Shown: piece by piece, positions 1 to 6,504 of the stretch
How positions within the stretch are numbered: position 1 is the stretch's first letter
Layout of the letters: the number at the start of each line of letters is the position of its first letter
Assembly: GCA_949935895.1 (NCBI GenBank)
Contig: CATLGL010000035.1
Coordinates: 1-12,572 of the forward strand
Reading direction: 5' to 3'
Length of the DNA stretch: 12,572 nucleotides
From: an uncultured Clostridia bacterium
GTDB taxonomy: Bacteria; Bacillota; Clostridia; TANB77; CAG-508
Program-made: the position numbers and the translations under genes
Notes under the pieces: model-generated
Seen by the model: the letters and a program-made list of their open reading frames with translations, nothing else
Databases searched by the model: none
What the model was told of the DNA's origin: nothing

Positions 1-166
1 ATTTATCACTAACATACCATACTCCAATTCCTGCACCAATTCCTAATAGAATAACTAGAACTAATACTACAATTAGAACTATCTTTCCTACTTTTCCCAT
101 TTTCTTTTTGGTTTTTACTCCATTTGGTTTTGTTTTTACTTTATTTTGTACATCTTTTTCCTCCAT
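1..166 (-). CDS. 5' end of a membrane-anchored protein, family unresolved
   Basis: Partial gene: 55 codons are visible and the frame stays open off the left edge. I chose the ATG at 164-166 because AGGAG at 176-180 lies nine bases upstream of it; the in-frame ATG at 173-175 directly abuts that AGGAG and is too close. The protein starts with a short, lysine-rich cytoplasmic tail (about residues 1-27) followed by one hydrophobic segment (about 28-50, with GKIVLIVVLVLVILLGIGAG), then WYVSDK. This N-terminal layout is common in envelope proteins with a large extracellular domain, such as LytR-CpsA-Psr ligases, penicillin-binding proteins or SPOR/lipid-anchored factors. The visible part cannot decide between them. 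It has its own upstream region and is separated from manA by about 185 bases. Confidence 0.7.
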   Translation of the reverse strand, partial: MEEKDVQNKVKTKPNGVKTKKKMGKVGKIVLIVVLVLVILLGIGAGIGVWYVSDK

Positions 167-211
167 AAAAGTCATCTCCTGTTCCTATTTTTTCTATTTT
201 CTAATATTCAT

Positions 212-240
212 ACTATAATACATAATTCAAAAAAATACAA
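212..240 (-). promoter_or_regulatory. Putative sigma-A promoter of the left-edge membrane protein gene
   Basis: On the minus strand a -10-like TATAGT (212-217) lies 17 bases downstream of a weak -35-like TTGTAT (235-240). The -35 matches the consensus poorly, and AT-rich sequence yields such matches by chance, so this is tentative. I see no strong terminator between manA and this point, only a weak six-base AT hairpin just after the manA stop. Confidence 0.35.
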
Positions 241-351
241 CCTCTTATCAACATCTTTTCTAATTTGTTGTTATTGTTCAAACTATGAGTTATATCGTTC
301 TTCCCATATAAAAACTTATGTCTAAAGAGTAATAATTCGTTATTATCATAT

Positions 352-1300
352 TTACATATATGCCTTTAATAATTGTATATTTCCTTTTATCTCATATTTT
401 CCAAAATTTGCTGGTATGATAAAACTATCACCTATTTTTATAGGATATTCCTTATCTTCTGCTTTTATAAATCCTTGTCCTTTTACCACCATGAATGCTT
501 CAAATGTTTCTAGATTTGATGTTGCAATATATTTTGTATCTATGTCAATGGAATCCACTTTAAAATAATCACAAGAAATTCTATTTTCACTAATATTGCT
601 TTTTTGTTGATTGATATTGATTATTTGATTTTTATTATTCTGTTTTATTACTTCAATTGCTTTTTCAATATGCAGTTCTCGTGATTTTCCATCTTTTCCC
701 ACTCTGTCCCAATCATATACTCGATAAGTTAGATTACTATTTTGCTGTATTTCACATATTAAAGTTCCTCCTAAAATGGCATGTAATGTCCCAGCTGGAA
801 TATAAATAATATCCCCTTTATGGATTGGTACTTCTTTTAAATAGTCTCGTATATTACCATTTCTTACAATATTTTCTATCTCTTCTTGTTTTACATTGTC
901 CTTCATTCCACAAATAATTTTTGCATTTTCTTTGCAATCTATTACATACCACATTTCTGTTTTTCCAGTATCGTTTTCGTATTTCTTAGCATATTCATCA
1001 TCTGGATGAACTTGAACAGATAAATTATCCTTGGCATCAATAAATTTAATTAGTAGAGGAAATTTTTTTATTCCCTTCATTTTTGTACCAAATATTTCTT
1101 CTTTTTTGGTATCGTCTTGGAATAATTCTTTTAGTGTAATACCGCATATTTTTAATATAGCTAAGCCCAGATTCATTTGTTGATATCTCCCAACTTTCTG
1201 CTGCTGTATCTGTTAAAATATCCTTTTTTAAGTATTCCTTTAGGCGTGCTCCACCCCAAATGTAATCTTTGTAGATTGGTTTCATAAATAGTGGCTCCAT
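352..1300 (-). CDS. manA: Mannose-6-phosphate isomerase, class I (one CGG +1 shift)
   Basis: Interconverts mannose 6-phosphate and fructose 6-phosphate in the cytosol, linking mannose and cell-surface sugar metabolism to glycolysis. It is a type I cupin enzyme. With a four-base reading at 1144-1141 the protein has 315 residues, the length I recall for Bacillus ManA. Visible motifs are the N-terminal IWGG, the metal ligands Q96 and H98 (SVQVHPDD), E115 (GKTEMWY) and H173 (GTLHA), and the QQNSNLTYRVYDW block around residues 185-197. The ATG at 1298-1300 follows an AAGGAG that overlaps the end of argS; the two genes are 15 bases apart and are surely co-transcribed. A conventional reading leaves codon 53 (CGG) in a frame that soon ends, and the rest of the enzyme lies in the +1 frame. 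The loop just before the shift is about three residues shorter than in the Bacillus enzyme, so the local alignment is less exact than at the pfkA or polC sites. Confidence 0.93.
1141..1144 (-). other. CGGT +1 frame change in manA (residue 53)
   Basis: The incoming frame reads AAT-ATG-CGG-TAT and soon stops. The ManA sequence resumes as GGT-ATT-ACA-CTA (GITLKEL), one base on. A glycine at this place fits the G-x-T-L block of ManA proteins. The preceding codon is ATG. Confidence 0.85.
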
Positions 1301-1315
1301 TTTTAAACTCTCCTT

Positions 1316-3033
1316 TTACATTTTTTCTGGCATTTCAATTCCCAATAGGTTTGCTCCTATTTTTAAAAGAATATTTACCATATATGTTAAATAAACTCTT
1401 GCTTGCCTTACCTCCTCTTCTTCTACGATAATTTTGTTTTCATTGTAAAAATTACTATATGCCTTAGCAAGTTCAATTAAAAATTTTGATAATATAGATG
1501 GTTCATTCTTGCTTGCTACATTACAAAGTATTTCTGGATAAGAATACACTAATTTTACTATTTTATAACTATCCTCTTTTAGTAAGTATTCTATTTTTAT
1601 TTCTGAAACTTCTGGAATTCTTTTTACTTTTTTTAATACACTATTTGTGCGGACATAGGTATATTGAATATATGGTCCTGTCTCTCCATTAAAATTAAGA
1701 ATCGTATCCCAATCGAAAATTTCATCTTTTATTCTGCTCCCAGAAAGGTCATTATAAATAACTGCTCCAATTCCTACTTTTTTAGCAATCTCCTCTTTTT
1801 CATTTTCTGTTAATTCTGGATTTTTTTCATTGATAATTACCTTTACTCTCTGGATTGCTTCTTGTAATAATTCTTCTACTTTTATTACATTTCCTTCTCT
1901 TGTTGACATTTTTCCACTTTTTAAGTGCACCATTCCAAAAGAAACATGTTCTAATCCCTTTTGGCATTTTTCTGGTATGCCAAGCAGTTTGGCTACTTCA
2001 AATATTTGTTTAAAGTGCAAATTTTGCTCATAAGCTACTACATATAAGCATTTATCAAAATCATAAATTCTTGCTCTGTAAAGAATTGCTGCTAAATCTC
2101 TTGTAGCATAAATTGTAGAGCCATTTGATTTGCAAACCATACAAGGAGACATATTTTCTTTTTCTAAATCAATAATTTTAGCACCTTCTGATTCTATTAG
2201 TTTCCCTGTTTTTTCTAATATGTCTATTACTTCGTTTGTTTTATCTGCATAAAATGCTTCTCCATTTAGTGAATCAAATTGAATATTTAATAAATCATAA
2301 ATACGGTAAAATTCTTTTAAACTAAGGTCTCGAAACTGCTGCCAAAGGCTTGTACAATACTCGTCTCCTTCTTCTAATTTTTTAAAATTTTCTCGGCAAT
2401 TTTCTAAAACCTTTTCATCTTGTTTACAAAGTTCATTGATTCTTACATAAATTTTAGTTAATTCTTCTATAGGATTTTCTTCTAATTGATATTCTTTTCC
2501 CCATCTTTTATATCCTTCTATCATTTTTCCAAATTGTGTTCCATAATCTCCTAAATGGTTAATTCCTATGGTATGATAACCTAAAGTTTTATATATGTTA
2601 TATAATGCTCTACCAAGCAAGGTAGTTCTTAAATGTCCTATGTGAAATGGTTTTGCAATATTGGGAGAAGAATATTCTACAATGACACTTTTTCCATTTC
2701 CTATCGTTTGCATTCCGTAAGTTTCTTTTTTTGTACTAATTTCACCGTAAAACGATATTTGCCATTTTTTCTTTTTGAAGCATAAAATTCAAATATCCCC
2801 CTGAAGTTTGTACTGCTTCAATATCTGTTCCGTGCTAATTCTAACTTTTCTTTTAATTCTTCTGCAATTAAATTAGGAGCTTTAGCGAATGTTTTAGCCA
2901 GTCTAAAACATGGAAATGCATAATCTCCCATTATTTCCGCCTTTGGTATTTCTATCATATTTTTTATTTCTTCTTGTTCTAAATTCAATATTTTTGCTAA
3001 TTGTTTTGCTATTTCATCTTTAAAATCCTTCAT
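1316..3033 (-). CDS. argS: Arginyl-tRNA synthetase (two CGG +1 shifts)
   Basis: Class I aminoacyl-tRNA synthetase that attaches arginine to tRNA-Arg. With four-base readings at 2832-2829 and 2747-2744 it is 571 residues, normal for ArgRS. Domains in order are the N-terminal Add-1 domain (about 1-105, ending in the conserved SGGYLNF stretch), the catalytic Rossmann fold with HIGH at 130-133 (SPNIAKPFHIGHLR), the KMS loop at 374-376 (SGKMSTREGN), and the C-terminal DALR anticodon-binding domain. An upstream GTG at 3040-3042 is possible, but I prefer the ATG at 3031-3033 because AAGGTG sits six bases before it. In a conventional reading the N-terminal 67 codons, a 27-codon middle piece and the C-terminal 475 codons lie in three different frames, each joined at a CGG. 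It has a near-consensus -10 upstream and manA follows in the same operon. An enzyme that charges tRNA-Arg and itself carries two odd arginine codons could be regulated through them; that is inference. Confidence 0.95.
2744..2747 (-). other. CGGT +1 frame change in argS (residue 96)
   Basis: The frame GTT-TTA-CGG is followed at once by TGA. ArgRS continues as GGT-GAA-ATT-AGT (GEISTKKETYG). Reading CGGT as one residue gives the same spacing as I recall for other ArgRS between the VL..EI helix and the YG of the Add-1 boundary. This site has a stop directly after the CGG, as in RF2-type frameshift sites, but the other seven do not. Confidence 0.88.
2829..2832 (-). other. CGGA +1 frame change in argS (residue 68)
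   Basis: The frame reads TTA-GCA-CGG-AAC-AGA-TAT-TGA and stops. The +1 frame GGA-ACA-GAT-ATT-GAA (GTDIEAVQTSGGYLNF) carries the conserved end of the ArgRS N-terminal domain. The preceding codon is GCA. Confidence 0.9.
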
Positions 3034-3066
3034 ATTCTTCACCTTTTCTTTTTTGTTCTGAGTTAG

Positions 3067-3093
3067 ATTATATCAAAAAAAGTATAAAAACAA
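3067..3093 (-). promoter_or_regulatory. Putative sigma-A promoter of argS-manA
   Basis: On the minus strand a perfect -10 TATAAT (3067-3072) lies 15 bases downstream of TTGTTT (3088-3093), or 16 if the hexamer is shifted by one base. The -35 falls inside the terminator hairpin of the upstream gene, so termination and initiation signals are packed into about 50 bases. Confidence 0.55.
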
Positions 3094-3111
3094 AAGGTTT
3101 TTATACTTTTT
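3075..3111 (-). terminator. Intrinsic terminator after the five-helix membrane protein gene
   Basis: A 15-base inverted repeat pairs 3077-3091 with 3097-3111 around a five-base AAAAG loop, and in the minus-strand transcript it runs into seven U residues. The stem is AT-rich and nearly symmetric, so it could also act in the opposite direction. It separates the membrane protein gene from argS. Confidence 0.75.
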
Positions 3112-3132
3112 ATTTAATTTTTTCATGATATT

Positions 3133-3828
3133 TTATTTCATATATATTCCTAATAATGAAACGACAATATAGATTACATAGTAGATTGCTTCAATCATTA
3201 CAAATTTTTTGAAAAATTTCGAATTTTGTTCTTCTCCAAAAATTGTTTTTGTTGCAAAGTATGTTAATACAATACTAATTACTGTACAAAATGAATTAAA
3301 TGGTCCTGTTACTACTGATATTTTTGAATCTATAATTGTTAGTAATGATACTACTGTTGCAATAATTACTGGAATTTTTGCTGTTACTATTGCTGTCATT
3401 GTTGTAATAAGCGATTTTTTATTTTCTTTATTCATAAAACATACTATTCCAGAAAGTACAATGATTCCTACTACTGGTGCAAGTGCAGCTTTTATGAACC
3501 CTAAAATTTGTTTAAATGCAAAACTAAATGAAAATCCTCCTGGTGCATAATATATTCCAAATAGTCTGTCAATGACAATAATTGCTATCCATACTATCAT
3601 AAATAAAATAGCAGTTTTAAGATGTTTATTTGTGCTATCATTTGCAATTTGTTTAATTGTGCCAAATGGGTCTTTAAACATAGAACTAACAAATCCAGTT
3701 GCCTCTTTTGCATCATTTTTAATATTTACATTTTTAATAGTCTCTTTTACTTGGTTTACTGTGTTCATCGTTTCCTTTTTTATTTCTTCTGTGTTAATAT
3801 TTTGTTCTTGGTTTTTATTTTCCTCCAT
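3133..3828 (-). CDS. Five-helix integral membrane protein, Yip1-like, function unknown
   Basis: 231 residues. Residues 1-68 are hydrophilic and charged, rich in K, E, N and Q, and probably cytoplasmic. Five hydrophobic segments follow at about 71-89, 109-131, 145-166, 175-193 and 209-228, with short loops. There is no signal peptide and no catalytic motif I recognise. The pattern of a polar N-terminal stretch plus five helices resembles the broad Yip1-like family of bacterial membrane proteins of unknown role; that is a resemblance by layout only. The ATG at 3826-3828 has AGGGG seven bases upstream. The gene is a single-gene unit: a good promoter lies just downstream of pfkA and a terminator hairpin follows the stop. 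It contains no in-frame CGG and is intact. Confidence 0.85.
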   Translation of the reverse strand: MEENKNQEQNINTEEIKKETMNTVNQVKETIKNVNIKNDAKEATGFVSSMFKDPFGTIKQIANDSTNKHLKTAILFMIVWIAIIVIDRLFGIYYAPGGFSFSFAFKQILGFIKAALAPVVGIIVLSGIVCFMNKENKKSLITTMTAIVTAKIPVIIATVVSLLTIIDSKISVVTGPFNSFCTVISIVLTYFATKTIFGEEQNSKFFKKFVMIEAIYYVIYIVVSLLGIYMK

Positions 3829-3862
3829 AACAATTCCCCTTTTCTTATTTCATTTTATGCTT

Positions 3863-3891
3863 ATTATACTTGTTTATTCTCATTTTGTCTA
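3863..3891 (-). promoter_or_regulatory. Sigma-A promoter of the five-helix membrane protein gene
   Basis: On the minus strand -35 TAGACA (3886-3891, five of six consensus bases) and -10 TATAAT (3863-3868, perfect) are separated by exactly 17 bases. This is the best promoter in the window. It lies within the 71 bases between the pfkA stop and the next gene, where I see no terminator for pfkA. Confidence 0.75.
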
Positions 3892-3899
3892 GTATTTTT

Positions 3900-5037
3900 T
3901 TATTCTCCTAATGATATTCCTAAACTTTTAGCTGTTTTTATTAAATCATCATCCATCTCAATTTTTCGAATATTGCTTTCTTTTGTATTTCCTGATGCTG
4001 CACCAATTTGTTTATTGTTTCCAACAACATCTTCTAATGAAACATATCCCATTTCGCCATTTCGGTAGTTTACTAATACATTAAATACACCTTTCATAGC
4101 AAGTCTCATTGCTTTTACTCCATATTTACTAGATAATACACGATCATATGATGTTGGTGTCCCTCCTCTTTGTACATATCCTAATACCGTGTTTCTAGAA
4201 GTTAGTCCTGTTAATTCTTCTAAATCGTTTGCTACTTTTTCCCCTATTCCTCCTAAACGAATATTATCAAGACCTTTTCCATTATCTAATGTCTTTTTAA
4301 CTACAATTTCACCATCAATTGGTTTTGCCCCTTCTGAAACAACAACAATACTAAAGTTTTTACCCTCTTTTTTTCTTTTTTCTACTTTTTGGGCAACTTT
4401 GTGAATATCGTATGGAATTTCTGGTATTAAGCAAGCGTCTGCTCCTCCTGCAATAGCAGATTCTAGCGCAATCCACCCTGCATATCTTCCCATTACTTCT
4501 AATACCATAATTCTATGATGTGCTTCTGCTGTTGTATGCAAACGGTCAAGTGCTTCTGTTGCAACAGATACTGCTGTGTTGTATCCAAATGTAATATCTG
4601 TATGAGCTACGTCATTATCAATTGTTTTTGGTACACCAATAACATTTACTCCTCTTAATGAAAAATCTCTTGCTGATTTTTGTGTTCCATCTCCTCCTAA
4701 TGTAAAAATACATTCAAACCCTGCTTGTTTAATATTATCAATACATTGTTGTGACATATCTTTATAAACAGTTTGTCCATTTTCCTCTACTTTTAAATTA
4801 AATACATTCGTACTATTAGAAGTTCCTATAATTGTCCCTCCACGGTGAAGAAGTCCGAGAAGCATTTCCTGTGGATTCTAATTTCACATAATTGTTATTC
4901 AGCAAGCCTTTGTATCCTTCTATATAGCCATAACACTCAATTCCATTTGTTTCTGCTGTTTTTACAATGGCACGTATTACAGCATTTAGCCCTGGAGCAT
5001 CTCCACCATTGGTTAAAATTGCTACTTTTTTTATCAT
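3900..5037 (-). CDS. pfkA: 6-phosphofructokinase, ATP type by motif (one CGG +1 shift)
   Basis: Phosphorylates fructose 6-phosphate to fructose 1,6-bisphosphate, the committed step of glycolysis. With the four-base reading at 4857-4854 it has 378 residues, longer than the 320 of E. coli PfkA and nearer to the long clostridial/actinobacterial group. Motifs are the N-terminal nucleotide loop GGDAPG (11-16), SGLLHRGGT spanning the shift (residues 60-68), GGDGT (114-118; glycine here is typical of ATP rather than pyrophosphate use), the catalytic PKTIDND (136-142) and MGRYAG (182-187). I chose the ATG at 5035-5037 because AGGAG is nine bases upstream of it; the ATG at 5044-5046 abuts that AGGAG. 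The shift lies inside a conserved glycine-containing motif, so this is one of the clearest cases. Phosphoryl donor preference is not certain from motifs, since PKTIDND also occurs in pyrophosphate-linked members. Confidence 0.95.
4854..4857 (-). other. CGGA +1 frame change in pfkA (residue 61)
   Basis: The incoming frame reads GCT-TCT-CGG-ACT and is nonsense until its stop. The +1 frame reads GGA-CTT-CTT-CAC-CGT-GGA, giving S-GLLHRGGT with the exact spacing of phosphofructokinases. The residue encoded by the four bases sits at a position I expect to be glycine. The preceding codon is TCT. Confidence 0.95.
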
Positions 5038-5072
5038 ATTTTCCATCTCCTATCTGATTATTTAACAATATT

Positions 5073-5100
5073 ATTATATCAATAATCAAAAGATTTACAA
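5073..5100 (-). promoter_or_regulatory. Putative sigma-A promoter of pfkA
   Basis: On the minus strand -10 TATAAT (5073-5078) and -35 TTGTAA (5095-5100, four of six consensus bases) are 16 bases apart, in the 78 bases between the rhodanese gene and pfkA. This suggests that pfkA has its own start even if it also receives read-through. Confidence 0.6.
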
Positions 5101-5115
5101 GTCATTTTTTAAATT

Positions 5116-5469
5116 TTATAAATTATCAATTCCTCCCTTAATTTCATATACATTTTTATATCCCATTTTGCTTAATATATTCACTGCTTTTTTACTTCTT
5201 GCTCCACTTTGGCAATATACAATGATAGCTTGTTCTTTGTTTATCACTAATTTTGAAATACTCGTTACCAGTTCGTATGTTGGAATACATATTGCTCCTT
5301 CTAAATGGTATTCATCATATTCCTGTTTACTTCTTACATCCAATAATATGGTTAATGAATTTTGTTGTATCATTTTTCGCGCTTCTAAATATGTTATTTG
5401 ATTATCTCTTCTGAATCTTTTTTTTGCAAATGTCTGTTTTATTCCTTTTGTAATCTGTTGTATTTTCAT
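5116..5469 (-). CDS. Single-domain rhodanese-like sulfurtransferase
   Basis: 117 residues. A basic N-terminal stretch (1-25) precedes one rhodanese domain (about 27-117) with DVRSKQEYDEYHLEGA (44-59) and the active loop CQSGARS (86-92), in which C86 would carry the persulfide. The domain ends at KGGIDNL and lacks the usual tryptophan of the terminal GG-x-x-W, but it looks otherwise complete. Such proteins move sulfane sulfur in the cytosol; the acceptor cannot be told from this sequence. The ATG at 5467-5469 is the first possible start in frame, because TAA lies 15 bases upstream. Its ribosome-binding region is unusual: AAAGGAG lies about 30 bases upstream with a hairpin in between (see the separate entry). 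No in-frame CGG. Confidence 0.88.
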   Translation of the reverse strand: MKIQQITKGIKQTFAKKRFRRDNQITYLEARKMIQQNSLTILLDVRSKQEYDEYHLEGAICIPTYELVTSISKLVINKEQAIIVYCQSGARSKKAVNILSKMGYKNVYEIKGGIDNL

Positions 5470-5480
5470 TTCTTTGTCTT

Positions 5481-5511
5481 GTTAGCATTTGCTAACTTAC
5501 TCCTTTCTAAC
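5481..5511 (-). promoter_or_regulatory. Hairpin between Shine-Dalgarno and start codon of the rhodanese gene
   Basis: On the minus strand AAAGGAG (5500-5506) is followed by a perfect six-base inverted repeat GTTAGC-AAAT-GCTAAC (5481-5496) and then, eleven bases later, the ATG. A second GTTAG (5507-5511) just upstream of AAAGGAG could pair with the same CTAAC and place AAAGGAG in the loop. The hairpin loop also contains an ATG (5486-5488) that opens a 28-codon out-of-frame leader ORF ending at 5402, at a better distance from AAAGGAG than the real start. This could set translation rate, but the effect is inferred. Confidence 0.45.
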
Positions 5512-5558
5512 TTAATAAGCTTTTGTCTATATATCTTTTCGTCTTTTTAATCTACTAT

Positions 5559-5588
5559 ATTATATTCCAATTGTCTTAATTTTGTCAT
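5559..5588 (-). promoter_or_regulatory. Putative sigma-A promoter of the rhodanese gene
   Basis: On the minus strand -10 TATAAT (5559-5564) and -35 ATGACA (5583-5588, five of six consensus bases) are 18 bases apart. It would give a leader of roughly 80 bases carrying the hairpin described at 5481-5511. Confidence 0.6.
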
Positions 5589-6009
5589 ATGGTTGTCATT
5601 TATTTCATTAGATATTTTGTCTTTTTTTGTTTTTTATATACCAATTTGTTAATTTTAATAATTAGTATTACATAAACATTACATTTACATGTTCAAATTA
5701 TTTCATTTTCATTTCATTTTTAGTAATATTATGTATTCTTTTTTGTTTACTGTTTTATGTTTTTCTCTATATGTTTTTACTGTGGATAATGTGGATAACT
5801 CTGTGAATAACTATTTTTAGGCATTTTTTGGACACAATTTATTCACAATTATTTTTCTACATTATGTCTTGTTTTTTATTTGTATTTTTCTATTTACATT
5901 ATGTGTACAGTACAATTGTTTTGTATAAAAAATATGAAACAATTAAAGAACTGGAAAAATATATAATCGAGTAAATAGATTATTATAATAAGAAGAAAAT
6001 AAAGGGCAA
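5589..6009. other. Long AT-rich intergenic region
   Basis: No credible gene on either strand. It is very AT-rich, with runs such as repeated ATGAAA-type words around 5698-5720 (minus strand), a DnaA-box cluster at 5781-5847 and a small palindrome TGTACAGTACA at 5904-5914. Apart from those I see nothing I can name. It is the only stretch of this size without a gene in the window. Confidence 0.6.
5781..5847. promoter_or_regulatory. Cluster of four DnaA-box-like 9-mers
   Basis: TGTGGATAA occurs at 5781-5789 and again, directly abutting, at 5790-5798. TGTGAATAA is at 5802-5810, and TTATTCACA in the opposite orientation is at 5839-5847. The first two match the consensus TTATCCACA exactly and the others differ at the position that is variable in DnaA boxes. 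Four in 67 bases is far more than AT-rich DNA would give by chance. DnaA binding is likely; whether this is an origin, a DnaA-titration site or a regulatory site is open, and gene orientation speaks against an origin. Confidence 0.65.
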
Positions 6010-6050
6010 ATTAAAAGGAAAGAACCCCATACAATACAGAGTTCCTTCCT
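6010..6050 (-). terminator. Intrinsic terminator of the polC-DUF1294 operon
   Basis: In the minus-strand transcript a ten-base stem (6041-6050 with 6016-6025, including one G-U pair) encloses a 15-base loop and is followed by UUU-AA-UUU. As DNA on the plus strand the same arms have one A-C mismatch, so the signal favours minus-strand transcription. It lies about 135 bases beyond the DUF1294 stop. Confidence 0.6.
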
Positions 6051-6185
6051 AAGCTACCTAGTACCTAATCAAAGAATGTCTAACTTTTGTGTTCAATACA
6101 TATTAAGTAATCCTTATATTTTCATTCCTCAAAATACTTTTTTGTTATTCATCTATAAAGATATATTTACCTTCATTTTCAGCAT

Positions 6186-6491
6186 TTATATTTTGAATAT
6201 AATCATAATAGCAATTAAAATTTGAATAATAATAATGGCTGGAAATCCAAATACGAACTTTGCTTTTTGTGTTTTGTGACGAAATGTATACATTCCTGCA
6301 ATCGTTCCAATTCCACCACCAAGTACAGCTACTAAAAACAAAGTGTTTTCTTTTATTCTCCATTTTGAATGTTGTGCTTTTTTCTTATCGACTAGCATAA
6401 TAAGAAAGCCAATTAGATTTATTATTACCAAATATATTACTATATTTTGCCATGTAAATATTTGTTGTGTTATTTCATTAAAATCTGGCAC
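6186..6491 (-). CDS. DUF1294 family small membrane protein
   Basis: 101 residues from a GTG start at 6489-6491. I chose GTG because AGGAGG, overlapping the polC stop, lies nine bases upstream; a longer reading from TTG at 6510-6512 would begin before that Shine-Dalgarno. Three hydrophobic segments lie at about 16-34, 50-67 and 79-99. The blocks NLIGFLIMLVDKKKAQ, KWRIKENTLF, GGGIGTIAGM and FRHKTQKAKF match the DUF1294 pattern (a cytoplasmic D-K-x-x-A loop, W-R-I-x-E, R-H-K-T). Function is unknown in the family. It starts 13 bases after the polC stop, so it is translated from the polC message. A competing 72-codon frame over the same DNA is a shadow. Confidence 0.85.
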   Translation of the reverse strand: MPDFNEITQQIFTWQNIVIYLVIINLIGFLIMLVDKKKAQHSKWRIKENTLFLVAVLGGGIGTIAGMYTFRHKTQKAKFVFGFPAIIIIQILIAIMIIFKI

Positions 6492-6504
6492 TGTTGTTTT
6501 CCTC

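Noticed and set aside
2744..2747. A prfB-like regulated frameshift (CGG followed by TGA) as the explanation for argS
   Set aside because: Only one of eight sites has a stop right after CGG, and I see no Shine-Dalgarno-like stimulator. A common cause for all sites is simpler.
1141..2832. Small deletions between short direct repeats at the manA and first argS breaks
   Set aside because: A deletion between repeats could explain these two breaks on their own, and the manA loop is shorter than usual. It does not explain the perfect link to CGG or the exact spacing at the pfkA and polC sites.
3209..4068. Several plus-strand open frames of 100 to 150 codons opposite the membrane protein and pfkA genes
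   Set aside because: They are antisense shadows of real genes, rich in F, I, L and S as expected from reversed AT-rich codons, with no recognisable family.
5781..5847. Chromosomal replication origin
   Set aside because: No dnaA or dnaN nearby, and genes on both sides are on the same strand, which would put polC and rseP head-on to one fork. Kept as a DnaA-box cluster only.
6145..6363. A 72-codon minus-strand frame over the DUF1294 gene
   Set aside because: It overlaps DUF1294 in another frame and shows no family motif, whereas the DUF1294 frame has the conserved blocks and a good ribosome-binding site.
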